This document shows positions 44,208 to 52,769 of a DNA stretch of 64,000 nucleotides, one piece after another. A model generated the notes under the pieces. It saw only the letters and a list, made by a program, of their open reading frames with translations, ran no database searches and was not told the origin of the DNA. Positions within the stretch are counted from its first letter, which is position 1; each line of letters opens with the position of its first letter. Origin of the DNA: DASTFY01 sp963813375 (GTDB taxonomy: Bacteria; Actinomycetota; Acidimicrobiia; Acidimicrobiales; Ilumatobacteraceae); the NCBI GenBank assembly GCA_963813375.1, contig CAWEYT010000005.1, positions 62,001 to 126,000 of the forward strand. Direction: 5' to 3'. The translations under genes and the position numbers were made by a program.

Positions 44208-44243
44208 ACCGGCGCCCGAACCGGCGCTCCCTGAACCGGCTGG
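44193..44243. repeat. Short tandem duplication at the omega-amidase stop codon
   Basis: ACCGGCGCTCCCTGA (44193-44207, containing the stop) is followed by a 12-base degenerate copy ACCGGCGCCCGA. An exact copy follows at 44220-44234 and then a partial copy ACCGGCTGG. No coding use of the later copies is seen. Confidence 0.7.
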
Positions 44244-44272
44244 CCCACCGGGGCCGGCGTTAGGGTGCCCCG

Positions 44273-44488
44273 ATGACCGAGGTCCGGGCGGAGATCACCG
44301 CCAACGTCTGGCAGGTGCGCACCGAGGTCGGAGCCGAGGTGGCGGAGGGCGACGAGCTCGTCATCCTCGAGTCCATGAAGATGGAGATCCCGGTCACCGC
44401 GCCGTCGTCGGGCACAGTGGTCGAGCTGCGGGTCGCCCCGGACGACAACGTCCAGGAGGGCGACGTGGTGGCCGTCCTCGATCCGTGA
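44273..44488 (+). CDS. Biotinyl (BCCP-like) carrier domain protein, 71 aa
   Basis: A free-standing biotin-attachment domain. The hammerhead core E-S-M-K-M-E-I-P-V carries the biotinylated Lys36, with G-D-E-L-V-I-L-E before and G-D-V-V-A-V-L after. In actinobacteria small proteins of this kind serve acyl-CoA carboxylases or are lipoyl/biotin-like accessory domains. The M-K-M context favours biotin. Its stop overlaps the GTG of the next gene. The carboxyltransferase at 40.5 kb is the nearest possible partner. Confidence 0.9.
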   Translation: MTEVRAEITANVWQVRTEVGAEVAEGDELVILESMKMEIPVTAPSSGTVVELRVAPDDNVQEGDVVAVLDP

Positions 44489-45216
44489 CCGTCCGCACCG
44501 AGTGGCGGGGCCAGGTGCTCCTCGTCACCCTCGACCGGCCGGAGCGACGCAACGCCGTCGACCACGCCACCCTGACCGCGCTGCGCGACGTGCAGGCGGC
44601 AGCGGCGGCCGGCAGTGCTCGTGTGGTGGTGCTCACCGGCGCGCCCCCTGCCTTCTGTGCCGGCGCCGACCTGGGCGGAGTGGAGGATCGCGGGTTCACC
44701 ACGACGCTGGGCGACGTGCTGCGAGGGTTCGGGGACCTGCCGGCCGTGTGCATCGCCGCCATCGACGGCCCGGCGCTCGGCGCGGGTCTGCAGCTGGCCG
44801 CGGCGTGCGATCTACGGGTGGCGACGCCCGCCAGCGTGTTCGGCATCCCGGCCGCCCGGCTGGGTCTGGCGCTGGACGAGTGGACCATCGAGCGCCTGAG
44901 CCGCGAGGTCGGCTGGCCGACCACGAGAGCCATGCTGCTGGCTGCCGCGACCTCGACCGGCGAGGAGCTGCACCGCCTCGGCTTCGTGCAACGACCGGGA
45001 TCGCTCTCGGTGGCACTCGACTGGGCGGAGGAGATCGCCGCGCTGGCGCCGCTGACCATCGCCGCGCACAAGCTCGCCATGGAACGTTCGGCTCCAGCAC
45101 CGGCGACCGACCCGGACGTCGAGGAGGCCCGCCGGCGCGCTTGGGCCAGTGCCGATGCGGCGGAGGGCCGTTCGGCGTTCCTGGAGAAGCGCCGCCCCCG
45201 GTTCACCGGCAGCTGA
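44485..45216 (+). CDS. Enoyl-CoA hydratase/isomerase family protein
   Basis: A 243-residue crotonase-fold protein: D-R-P-E-R-R-N-A-V, A-F-C-A-G-A-D-L-G-G (first oxyanion site), A-L-G-A-G-L-Q-L-A-A-A-C-D-L (second). In the catalytic-Glu region the loop reads F-G-I-P-A-A-R-L-G-L, lacking the usual acidic residue, so hydratase activity is doubtful. GTG 44485 overlaps the biotinyl-protein stop by 4 bases. It is convergent with the antiporter gene, 5 bases away. Confidence 0.88.
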   Translation: MTVRTEWRGQVLLVTLDRPERRNAVDHATLTALRDVQAAAAAGSARVVVLTGAPPAFCAGADLGGVEDRGFTTTLGDVLRGFGDLPAVCIAAIDGPALGAGLQLAAACDLRVATPASVFGIPAARLGLALDEWTIERLSREVGWPTTRAMLLAAATSTGEELHRLGFVQRPGSLSVALDWAEEIAALAPLTIAAHKLAMERSAPAPATDPDVEEARRRAWASADAAEGRSAFLEKRRPRFTGS

Positions 45217-45221
45217 CGGTC

Positions 45222-46463
45222 TCACCAGGGCGGTTGCACCGGCTCGTCGACCGGATCGAGTGCGCCGGCGCCGGCCGGTACGGGACCTTCGGCCGGCGCG
45301 CACAGCCTGCTCGGGATGAGCCGGGCCAGCTCGGTCGAGCGGCTGGCCAGCAGCGGGCTGATCACCGCGAGCGCCAGGACATAGAGGGCGACGAACGGTG
45401 CCAGGCGGTCGTCCAAGCCCGCCTCGACGGCCAGCGCCACCAGGATCAGCGCGAACTCGCCCCTCGCCACGACCGTGAAGGCGATGTTGGCGGCCGCCTC
45501 GCGGTCGAGGCCGTTGATGCGGGCCACGCCGACTCCGGCGATCACGGCGAGCACGATCGACATCGACACCGCGGCCACGGCCGGTGCCACGACCTCGTCG
45601 AAGTCCCCGACGTCGATCGAGAGGCCGAAGGCGAAGAAGAACAACGCCGCGAAGGCGTCGCGCAGCGGGAGCACGAGACGCTGGATGCGCCGGGCCGACG
45701 CCGTGCCGGCGAGCACGAGACCGGCCATGAACGCGCCGATGGCGTCGGAGACGCCGAGCTCGAAAGCGATGCCGGCGATCAGGAGCGCGAAGCCCACGAA
45801 CAGCACGACCAGCAGCTCGTCGTCGCGAGACGCGATCAGCGCGCCGACGACCCGCGTGCCGTAGCGGGCGACGAGGCCGAGCACGACGAGGAAGGCCAAG
45901 GCGCGCGCGAACAGCACGACGGCCTCCGCGGCGCCCTCGGCCTCCCCGAGGATCGGCGCCAGCGCGGCGAGGTAGAGCGCCAGGAAGAGGTCCTCGATCA
46001 CGATGATGCCGAGGATGAGTCGCGTCTCGGGATTGCCGAGCCGCCTGAGCTCGACCAGCAGTTTGGTCACGATGGCGCTCGACGAGATGCCGGTGGCGCC
46101 GGCCACGAGGAACGCCTCCTTGCTGCCCCAGCCGAGCGCGAAGCCGAAGGCCAGGCCGGCGCCGAGGTTGAGGCCGAGGTAGAGGCCGGCCGAGGCCAAC
46201 AGCTTCCGCCCGCCGCCGGTGAGGTCCTCGAGCGAGAACTCCACCCCGAGGTAGAAGAGCAGGAAGATCAGCCCGAAGGCGGCCAGCAGCTCGAGGTCCT
46301 CCGGGTGTTCGAAGAGCACCGGGCCGGGGGTGTAGGGCCCGACGAGGATGCCGGCGGCCATGAAGAACGGGATGGTGGGGAGCCCGACGCGCCGGCCGGC
46401 GCGGGCGAGCAGCCCGGCCAGCAGGAAGGCGACGCCGAGGACGATGAGCTCGCGTCCCATCAC
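45222..46463 (-). CDS. CPA2-family K+/H+ antiporter (KhtU/KefB-like)
   Basis: A 413-residue membrane protein with about 12 helices. The family pattern includes G-L-P-T-I-P-F-F-M-A-A-G-I-L-V-G-P, F-Y-L-G-V-E-F-S (the conserved acidic ion site) and G-V-S-D-A-I-G-A-F-M-A-G. There is no C-terminal TrkA-N domain. Instead a separate RCK_C-type protein is encoded just upstream and overlaps it. That matches KhtTU-type antiporters. Start is GTG 46463 or ATG 46460, both overlapping the upstream stop. Confidence 0.9.
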   Translation of the reverse strand: MMGRELIVLGVAFLLAGLLARAGRRVGLPTIPFFMAAGILVGPYTPGPVLFEHPEDLELLAAFGLIFLLFYLGVEFSLEDLTGGGRKLLASAGLYLGLNLGAGLAFGFALGWGSKEAFLVAGATGISSSAIVTKLLVELRRLGNPETRLILGIIVIEDLFLALYLAALAPILGEAEGAAEAVVLFARALAFLVVLGLVARYGTRVVGALIASRDDELLVVLFVGFALLIAGIAFELGVSDAIGAFMAGLVLAGTASARRIQRLVLPLRDAFAALFFFAFGLSIDVGDFDEVVAPAVAAVSMSIVLAVIAGVGVARINGLDREAAANIAFTVVARGEFALILVALAVEAGLDDRLAPFVALYVLALAVISPLLASRSTELARLIPSRLCAPAEGPVPAGAGALDPVDEPVQPPW

Positions 46464-46939
46464 ACGCCCCGCAGGATGTAGTCCCGGAAGGCTGCACCGT
46501 CCTGCTCCCGGCCGGTGAAGACCAGCTCGTCCCCGACCAGGAGCTTGGTGCCCGTGCTGATGTCGACGATCGGGGCCGAGCCGCGCAGGACAGCGACGAT
46601 CGTGACGCCCGTGCGGCGGCGCACGTGGAGCTCGCCGACTGTGCGCCCGGCGGCGAAGGCCCCGACCGGGATGCGCATCCAGTCGAACTCCAGGCCGCCG
46701 ATCACCCCCGACATGCGCTCGGCGAGGTCGGCCGGCAGCACGACGCGACCCCCGAGGAAGGCGCCGAGCGCGCTGGCCGTCGCTTCGTCCAGCCGGGCCA
46801 CGGACCGCTCACCGGCGTAGAGCTCGACGTGGCCGTCGAACCGGCGGATGGCGCTGAGCGGGCGGCCGTCCTCGTCCCGTACCTCGAGGCTCGTCCCGAT
46901 GCCGGGGAGGCGGGCAGGACCGGGTGTGGGCTGAGCCAT
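46460..46939 (-). CDS. KhtT-like regulatory subunit with TrkA-C (RCK_C) domain
   Basis: A 159-residue cytoplasmic protein. The N-terminal half is of the KhtT type (P-G-I-G-T-S-L-E-V-R-D). The C-terminal RCK_C domain shows V-G-A-F-A-A-G-R-T-V-G-E-L-H-V-R-R-R-T-G-V-T-I-V-A-V-L-R and L-L-V-G-D-E-L-V-F-T-G. In KhtTU this subunit gates potassium-proton exchange in response to ligand. It is first in the operon, 4-base overlap with the antiporter. Confidence 0.88.
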   Translation of the reverse strand: MAQPTPGPARLPGIGTSLEVRDEDGRPLSAIRRFDGHVELYAGERSVARLDEATASALGAFLGGRVVLPADLAERMSGVIGGLEFDWMRIPVGAFAAGRTVGELHVRRRTGVTIVAVLRGSAPIVDISTGTKLLVGDELVFTGREQDGAAFRDYILRGV

Positions 46940-47016
46940 GGGGACCTCCGGAGCGGGCCGGCCCGAGCGGGCGGCGGGGCGGTGTCCCGCCGCAGGTTAC
47001 CGGCGCGTCCGCAGCG

Positions 47017-47943
47017 TCAGCCCGAGGCGAAGGCCTTCCTCAGCTGCGTCGTGGCCTCCTCGGCGGCCGTCGCCGCCTCCGGGAGCACCGCGGCGAGCGT
47101 GAAGAAGGCGTGGATCTGGCCGTCGTAGCGGGTCTGCGTCGTGGCCACGCCGGCCGCTTCCAGCCGGGCCGCATACGCCTCGCCCTCGTCGCGCAACGGG
47201 TCGAGCTCCGCGGTGATCACCAGCGCCGGGGGAGCGGCCGAGATGACCGCATCGTCGGCGTAGTACGGCGAGACGCGGGGATCCTTCGGATCACCGCCAC
47301 CGCACAGGTAGTGGGTGATGAACCACTCCATCCCGGCCCTCGTGAGCAGGTACCCGTCGGCGTTCTCCTCGTAGGACCTCATCGACATCGTGAGGTCGGT
47401 GACCGGGTACACGAGGAGCTGGAACACGAGGCCGGGCACCTCGTTGGCCACGACCGCGCTGAGGTTGCCACCGGCGGAGTCGCCGCCCACGGCCACCCGG
47501 GCCGGGTTGCCACCCAGCTCGCCCGCGTGCTCGAGCACCCAGCGGGTGACGGCCACGCAGTCGTCCAGGGCGGCCGGGAAGGGGTGCTCGGGCGCCAGCC
47601 GGTAGTCGACGTTGACCACGATGCACCGCGCCCGGACGGCCAGGCGCGACGCGGACACCGTGCACTCGGAAGCCTGACCGATGACCCAGCCGCCGCCGTG
47701 GATCCAGATGAGCACCGCCCACCGACCGCCGCCCGGGGGCTCGCCCTCGGGAGTGATGACCTGGCAGGGCACACCCGCGATCTCACGATCGACCACCGAC
47801 ACCGGCCCGGGCGGATCTCCCTGCAACGCGGCCAGGCCGGCGAACACCTCGCGGGCCTGGGTCGGGGTCATCTCCTCGAGGGGTGGGCTCGCCTCCGCGG
47901 CGAGGAGGTCGAGGAGTTGGCGCGTCGCGGCGTCGGCTGGCAT
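47017..47943 (-). CDS. Alpha/beta hydrolase of the hormone-sensitive-lipase family
   Basis: A 308-residue esterase. The HSL oxyanion motif H-G-G-G-W is in I-W-I-H-G-G-G-W-V. The nucleophile elbow G-D-S-A-G-G is present, as are the acid E-L-D-P-L-R-D-E-G and the catalytic His in Q-I-H-A-F-F. It acts on short-chain esters in the cytoplasm. ATG 47943 is favoured by the family N-terminus. GTG 47955 is also in frame. Convergent neighbours: none. It runs away from the APH remnant. Confidence 0.9.
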   Translation of the reverse strand: MPADAATRQLLDLLAAEASPPLEEMTPTQAREVFAGLAALQGDPPGPVSVVDREIAGVPCQVITPEGEPPGGGRWAVLIWIHGGGWVIGQASECTVSASRLAVRARCIVVNVDYRLAPEHPFPAALDDCVAVTRWVLEHAGELGGNPARVAVGGDSAGGNLSAVVANEVPGLVFQLLVYPVTDLTMSMRSYEENADGYLLTRAGMEWFITHYLCGGGDPKDPRVSPYYADDAVISAAPPALVITAELDPLRDEGEAYAARLEAAGVATTQTRYDGQIHAFFTLAAVLPEAATAAEEATTQLRKAFASG

Positions 47944-47976
47944 GGCGGCGGACACTATGCGCGTCAGATGTTCGCC

Positions 47977-48321
47977 TCAGATGTCGCCCACCGCCGCGCA
48001 GCCGAAGTCGATCACCGCGGTGAGCCGCCCACTCATGACCAGCAGGTTCGACGGAGCAACGTCGCCATGTACCCACACCGCGGGACGATCCCATGAGCTG
48101 GCGAGTGCAGCGTCCCAGGCTCTGGTCGCAAGGCGAGGGTCGATCTCACCGGCGACCACCGCGATCGACTCGCGCGACTGTGCGTCGTAGGGGTCGAGCG
48201 GACCGCCGCGAGAGAAGCTGTGATCGCCGGCCTCCGGCCCTTGGCTTGCGTCGACGGAGTGCAGAGCCGAGAGGTATCGGCAAGGCGGGACCGCAATCTC
48301 CGACGCATACCATGGCGGCAT
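47977..48321 (-). pseudogene. Remnant of an aminoglycoside phosphotransferase-type kinase
   Basis: The 114-residue frame contains a recognisable middle piece of an APH-family kinase: L-S-A-L-H-S-V-D-A, F-S-R-G-G-P-L, the catalytic loop V-W-V-H-G-D-V-A-P-S-N-L-L-V, and the D-F-G metal site in A-V-I-D-F-G. It lacks the N-terminal lobe (about 130 residues), and it stops directly after A-V-G-D where about 70 more residues are expected. Both ends are missing, so it is probably non-functional. Confidence 0.75.
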
Positions 48322-49191
48322 GGGCCACGTCGTGGGGACGATCCGGGTCGAGCCGCTGGACGCGACGTTCGGGGCGGTCGTCCGCGATGTCTTCCTCGCG
48401 CGCGAGCGATGCGACCATCGCCGAGCTGACCGAGCTGTGGCTCCAGTACGCGCTGCTCGTGTTCCCCGGCCAGCACATGAATCAGCACGAGCAGGACGAG
48501 TTCGCCCGTCGCTTCGGCGACCTCGAGTTCACAGCGACCCCGCTGACGAACATCCAACGCGATGGCACGCTCCGTTCGACTGAGCACGACCTCTCCAAGT
48601 CGCTGCGCGGCAACGAGCGATGGCACCACGACAGCACCTACATGCCCGTCCAGGCGACGGGCGCGGTGTTCACCGCGGAGATCGTCCCGGACGAGGGCGG
48701 CGACACCGGCTTCGCCGACATGCGCGCTGGCCTACGACGCGCTCGACGAAGCCACGCGCGAGCGGATCAACAGCCTCGCCGCGTATCACTCCCGCCGCTA
48801 CAGCATGGACCGCGCCGACCTGCAGGTGAACGAGGAGAACGCCGACCGGTACCAGCTCTACGGCTACGGCATCGACATCGAGCCGCCGCTGCGCCCGCTG
48901 GTCAAGGTTCACCCGGCCACCGGCCGGCCCAACCTCCTGATCGGACAGCACGCCCACGCGATTCCCGGGCTCACGGCCGACGAGTCCGAGGCACTGCTCG
49001 ACCGGCTCAACGATGAGGCCTGCGCGGCTCCGCGCACCTACTACCACACGTGGACGGAGGGGGATGCGCTGCTGTGGGACAACCGGTGCCTCATGCACCG
49101 TGCGACCCCCCACGATCCCGGAAAGGCCCGACGGATGTGGCACACCCGGATCGCCGGAGACCCGGCGACCGAAGCCGGTCTCGACCGCTGA
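48320..49191 (+). CDS. TauD/TfdA-family Fe(II)/2-oxoglutarate dioxygenase, two +1 frameshifts
   Basis: Three frames in series give a dioxygenase of about 289 residues. The start is M-G-H-V-V-G-T-I-R-V-E-P-L. An extra base in the GCGCGCG near 48402 leads to A-T-I-A-E-L-T-E-L-W, containing the metal ligands W-H-H-D-S-T-Y. An extra base near 48726 leads to L-A-Y-D-A-L-D-E to the end, with N-R-C-L-M-H-R-A-T-P-H-D supplying the second His and the 2-oxoglutarate Arg. The sum of lengths equals the family norm, which argues for sequence error rather than decay. Confidence 0.82.
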
Positions 49192-49292
49192 CCATCTGCC
49201 CACCGACCTGAGTGTCCGGGACGCCACACGCCGAAGTCCCAAGACGACATCCACACCGCTGCGGAGGCACCGAGCGCAAGCGAGATCGCGCG

Positions 49293-49643
49293 TCAGGCCG
49301 CGCACCCGACACAGCGAGAGGTGGTTGGCAGAGCAGCGACACGCTCGAGGTCAATGTCACGACCGCAGTCCTTGCAGACCACCTGCTGACCCCGCTCGAG
49401 CTGTCGGCTCGTGACGGCCAGCGCGTCGAGGTCGGCACGGGCTTGTCGCAGCAGTGCGCTGGCCTGAGCCCGCTCATAGGCGATGGTTGCGCCTTCGGGA
49501 TCGTGCTCATCGTCCGTGGAGACCAGCTCCGAACCCTCAACGATGGTGGCGACGACAGCCTCGAGCGATGCAATCTGACGGGCTGTCCGCTCCTGCTCGG
49601 CCGCGACGATCGCCAAGAGGCGCTGGCTGTCGTGTGCTTCCAC
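49293..49643 (-). CDS. TraR/DksA-type zinc-finger protein
   Basis: A 116-residue protein. A coiled-coil-like N-terminal helix pair (E-Q-E-R-T-A-R-Q-I-A-S-L, L-R-Q-A-R-A-D-L-D-A-L) precedes a C4 zinc finger C-K-D-C ... C-V-G-C near the C-terminus, spaced as in DksA/TraR proteins. DksA-like proteins enter the RNA polymerase secondary channel. This member lacks an obvious acidic coiled-coil-tip D-x-x-D-x-A motif, so that role is uncertain. GTG 49643 is the chosen start. Others lie upstream. Confidence 0.75.
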   Translation of the reverse strand: MEAHDSQRLLAIVAAEQERTARQIASLEAVVATIVEGSELVSTDDEHDPEGATIAYERAQASALLRQARADLDALAVTSRQLERGQQVVCKDCGRDIDLERVAALPTTSRCVGCAA

Positions 49644-49715
49644 CCGGATGAGTTTGCCCCGCCGTCCGTGCACCGCAACCGACGCAACTCGGATGCCGCA
49701 GGTCGCGGCCGGCGG

Positions 49716-49744
49716 TTGACTATATGTAGACACTCTGTTAAATA
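49716..49744 (+). promoter_or_regulatory. Sigma70-like promoter of the ArsR-AHSA1 genes
   Basis: TTGACT (49716-49721) and TAAATA (49739-49744) with a 17-bp spacer lie in an unusually AT-rich stretch for this DNA, 37 bases before ATG 49782. Confidence 0.65.
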
Positions 49745-49781
49745 ACCAATCTGTGAAGTATCTGCAGGAGCGACGGCAGCG

Positions 49782-50147
49782 ATGACCGTGACGGCCCCCG
49801 ATCGGTTCGACGTCGTCTTCGCGGCCTTGTCGGACCCTACGCGGCGCTCGATCGTGCGTCGGCTGGCCGACGGTGAGGCAACCGTGCTCGAGTTGGCCGA
49901 GCCGTTCCCGATCAGTCTCCCGGCCATCTCCCGTCATCTGAAGGTCCTCGAGCAGGCGGGTCTGATCAGTCGCGGCCGAGATGGACAACGGCGGCCATGC
50001 CAGCTGCAGCCGGAGCCTCTGGTCGAGATCGCCGCATGGGCCGAGCACACACGAGCTGCGTGGGAGCACCGTCTCGACCGGCTCGATGCGCACCTCCGGC
50101 GCACATCTGACCGAACCGCATCCTCACCGACATTGGAGAAGCCATGA
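49782..50147 (+). CDS. ArsR/SmtB-type winged-helix regulator
   Basis: A 121-residue repressor with the ArsR HTH: F-A-A-L-S-D-P-T-R-R-S-I-V-R-R-L-A, then P-A-I-S-R-H-L-K-V-L-E-Q-A-G-L-I. There are no metal-binding Cys clusters, which fits the metal-independent subgroup usually paired with AHSA1/SRPBCC proteins. The stop overlaps the next ATG (ATGA), so it autoregulates that operon by inference. Confidence 0.92.
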   Translation: MTVTAPDRFDVVFAALSDPTRRSIVRRLADGEATVLELAEPFPISLPAISRHLKVLEQAGLISRGRDGQRRPCQLQPEPLVEIAAWAEHTRAAWEHRLDRLDAHLRRTSDRTASSPTLEKP

Positions 50148-50632
50148 GCAGTACCCCGATCATCACCGATCCGACGACGTGGGCTCTCGATCGTGAGATC
50201 GTCCTCGTTCGAGTTCTTGACGCCACACGCGAAGCGGTGTTCGCCGCGTGGACCGATGCGGATGACTTCTGCCAGTGGTTCGGCCCCGATGGGTTCACCT
50301 GCACTGTCCGAGAGATGGACGTGCGCCCGGGAGGTCGAGCGCGCTTCGACATGGCTTCCGGAGACGGCACCGTGTTCACGAATCGCTTCGACTACCTCGA
50401 AGTCGTTCCGGTCGAGAGGTTGGTGCTGGATCACGGGTCCGACGCCGACGATGACCCGGCACGCTTCCGAGTGACGATCGTCCTCGACGAGCAAGCCGAT
50501 GGAAAGACGGTGTTGACGCTGCGCCAGCTCCACCCAACCGTCGAGCAGCGAGATGCAAAAATCGACTTGGGCGCGGTCGAGCTCGGTCTGCAGACGATGC
50601 AGAAGCTCGCTCACCATCTCGGGGTCGCCTGA
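50144..50632 (+). CDS. SRPBCC/AHSA1-domain protein
   Basis: A 162-residue START-like ligand-binding fold: R-V-L-D-A-T-R-E-A-V-F-A-A-W-T-D-A-D-D-F-C-Q-W-F-G-P-D-G at the N-terminus, then G-G-R-A-R-F-D-M and a long C-terminal helix (L-G-L-Q-T-M-Q-K-L-A). This protein class commonly accompanies ArsR regulators. Its ligand is unknown. It is coupled to the ArsR gene by a 4-base overlap. Confidence 0.9.
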   Translation: MSSTPIITDPTTWALDREIVLVRVLDATREAVFAAWTDADDFCQWFGPDGFTCTVREMDVRPGGRARFDMASGDGTVFTNRFDYLEVVPVERLVLDHGSDADDDPARFRVTIVLDEQADGKTVLTLRQLHPTVEQRDAKIDLGAVELGLQTMQKLAHHLGVA

Positions 50633-50708
50633 ATCCCACGGCCGAGGAATCTCGCCGCGGGACAGGTCAACCGGCCTGACCGGCCACCACCAACCTCAAG
50701 GAGCCGCC

Positions 50709-51350
50709 ATGTCGCGCGTCCGCATCCACAACTTCTCGATCTCGCTCGACGGGTTCGCGACCGGCGAGGGGCAGGCCCTCGACACGCCGTTCGGCCACGC
50801 CGGGCATCGGCTCCACGAGTGGCTGTTGGCCACTCGGTTCGCCCGCCGCGAAGTCCTCGGCGAGTCGGGCGGCACCGAGGGTGTCGATCACGCGATGGCC
50901 GACCGGCACGGACCCGGGATCGGTGCGGAGATCATGGGCGCGGGCAAGTTCGGCCCTCCGGGCTGGCAGGACGACCCGGAGTGGCGCGGGTGGTGGGGCG
51001 ACAACCCGCCGTTCCACACACCGACGTACGTCCTGACCCACCGTCCGCGCCCGTCGCTGGAGATGGAGGGCGGTACGACGTTCCACTTCCTCGACGCCGC
51101 GCCAGCGGATGCACTCGAGGTGGCGCGGGACGCAGCCGGCGGTCAGGACGTCCGCATCGGCGGGGGCCCGACCATGATGCGCGCGTTCATCGCCGCCGGT
51201 CTCGTCGACCACCTGCACGTCGTGCAGGTGCCGATCCTGCTCGGCCGCGGTGTTCGGCTGTGGGACGGCCTGGAGGCGTTGGAGCAGCAGTACGACGTGG
51301 AGGTGGTGTCGACGCCCCGCGGCGTCACCCACCTCACGTTCACCCGGTGA
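50709..51350 (+). CDS. Dihydrofolate reductase-like (RibD C-terminal) protein
   Basis: A 213-residue NADPH-binding protein. It has S-I-S-L-D-G-F-A at the N-terminus, a central G-A-G-K-F-G-P-P-G, and the nucleotide-binding G-Q-D-V-R-I-G-G-G-P-T-M-M-R-A-F near the C-terminus, as in the RibD_C/YyaP group. It is probably a small reductase of unknown substrate. It follows the ArsR-AHSA1 pair by 76 bases on the same strand, a common neighbourhood. Confidence 0.87.
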   Translation: MSRVRIHNFSISLDGFATGEGQALDTPFGHAGHRLHEWLLATRFARREVLGESGGTEGVDHAMADRHGPGIGAEIMGAGKFGPPGWQDDPEWRGWWGDNPPFHTPTYVLTHRPRPSLEMEGGTTFHFLDAAPADALEVARDAAGGQDVRIGGGPTMMRAFIAAGLVDHLHVVQVPILLGRGVRLWDGLEALEQQYDVEVVSTPRGVTHLTFTR

Positions 51351-51509
51351 CCTCACGGCGGCACGTCGCGCTCGAAGCATCGCCGCTGGCAACGGCGAAC
51401 CCGAACAGATTGCTCGGGAGCGCCTCGCGGCACTCGTCCTCCATGTTCACGCTGTCACGATGGCGGGGATGAGCGGGGGCGTCCATAGCCCCTGAGTAGG
51501 AAGAATGAC

Positions 51510-52616
51510 TCAGATGTTCGGGGGCAGCAGGCGGTTGACGTTCTCGAAGAAGAAGTAGAGGCAGACGACGAAGGGCACGATGCCGGCGAGCGCGCCGATC
51601 CAGTTGTGCCTGGTCCGACGGCTGATCCTCCAGGCGAGGAGCGCGATCGCGCTGAGGGCCAGGCCCCAGAACGCCACCTGCGGCCACGCGTCGGGGTCGT
51701 CGAACCAGCCTCGTTCCAGCTCGGGCCCGCCGATCACAGCCGCCTGCCGGGGCGCGGTCGTGGCCGGCGCGAGCGTGGCGGTGGTGGCGACCGTGGACGC
51801 CGAGCCCGGGGCGCTGGTCGGCGGTGCGGTCGTGGTCGTGGTGGTCGTGGTCGCAGGCGCGGCGTCGAGCAGCGGTGCCGACTGAGCGGGGTCGAGGGCG
51901 GCGCGCACGATGATCCGCTTGCTGGCCGAGTACCGGGGATGGCACGAGGTCAGCGTGAGGATCGGCTGGTCGCTGGGCGCCAGGACCTCGTATTGGGACG
52001 GCGACACGATGAACTGCTCGGTCACCTTGTAGACGTAGCGGTCCCCCGTGGTGCTGGTGACGATCACGTCGTCCCCGGGGGCCAGCTCGTCGATGCGGAA
52101 GAAGGGCGCCCCGTAGGTCGTGCGGTGACCGGCGATGCCGACGTTGCCGCCCTGGCCGGGCAAGGGGGTGTCCGGGTAGTGGCCCGGGCCCTTCTTGAGC
52201 TCGTCGACCCCCACGCCCGAGACGACGATCCAGTCGAGGCCGATGGACGGCGCCTCCAGGCGGGCCACCGGGTCGCCGAGCGCCGGAACGGGCAGCGTGG
52301 GCGGTGGCGCCGTCGTGGTCGTCGTCGTGGCTGCCGCGGACGTCGTCGGACCGGCGACCGTGGTGGGCACGGTGGTCGGCGCCGTCGTCGCGGACGGGGA
52401 GGACGACACGGTCTGCGCGAACTGCTGCTCCAGCCGGTTCTGGGCCTGGCGGGTCTGGATGCTCGTTCCCCACAGCTGGTAGGCGACGAAGGCCAGCAGG
52501 AGCAGCCCCACGGCCACCAGCACCCGCCCGACCCCACCGACCCACCAACGCCAGTCCCGGCGGCGTCGGTAGGGCTGCACGTCGATGTCCGGCCAGGCGG
52601 TGCTCCCCTCGCCCAC
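51510..52616 (-). CDS. Class E sortase
   Basis: A 368-residue membrane-anchored transpeptidase. One N-terminal helix (about 28-48) and a Thr/Pro/Ala linker lead into the sortase domain (about 110-240) with His164 (A-G-H-R-T-T-Y), Cys225 (T-L-T-S-C-H-P) and Arg234 (S-A-S-K-R-I-I-V). A second low-complexity linker and two C-terminal hydrophobic segments follow. The extra C-terminal helices are less usual. No LAXTG-type substrate gene is seen next to it. Divergent from ccmA. Confidence 0.9.
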   Translation of the reverse strand: MGEGSTAWPDIDVQPYRRRRDWRWWVGGVGRVLVAVGLLLLAFVAYQLWGTSIQTRQAQNRLEQQFAQTVSSSPSATTAPTTVPTTVAGPTTSAAATTTTTTAPPPTLPVPALGDPVARLEAPSIGLDWIVVSGVGVDELKKGPGHYPDTPLPGQGGNVGIAGHRTTYGAPFFRIDELAPGDDVIVTSTTGDRYVYKVTEQFIVSPSQYEVLAPSDQPILTLTSCHPRYSASKRIIVRAALDPAQSAPLLDAAPATTTTTTTTAPPTSAPGSASTVATTATLAPATTAPRQAAVIGGPELERGWFDDPDAWPQVAFWGLALSAIALLAWRISRRTRHNWIGALAGIVPFVVCLYFFFENVNRLLPPNI

Positions 52617-52769
52617 CCCTCCGCCGGAGTCGCGGCCGCCTCGTCGTTCACCTCGGCGAAGCTACCGGCTGCCCTCCGCCGGGCTCCGGTCGCCGGGCGC
52701 CGGCCTCATCGGCATGTTCGGCCTGCATTGTCCGATCGCGGGGCCGGTCGGTACCGTTGGCCCGCGCCT

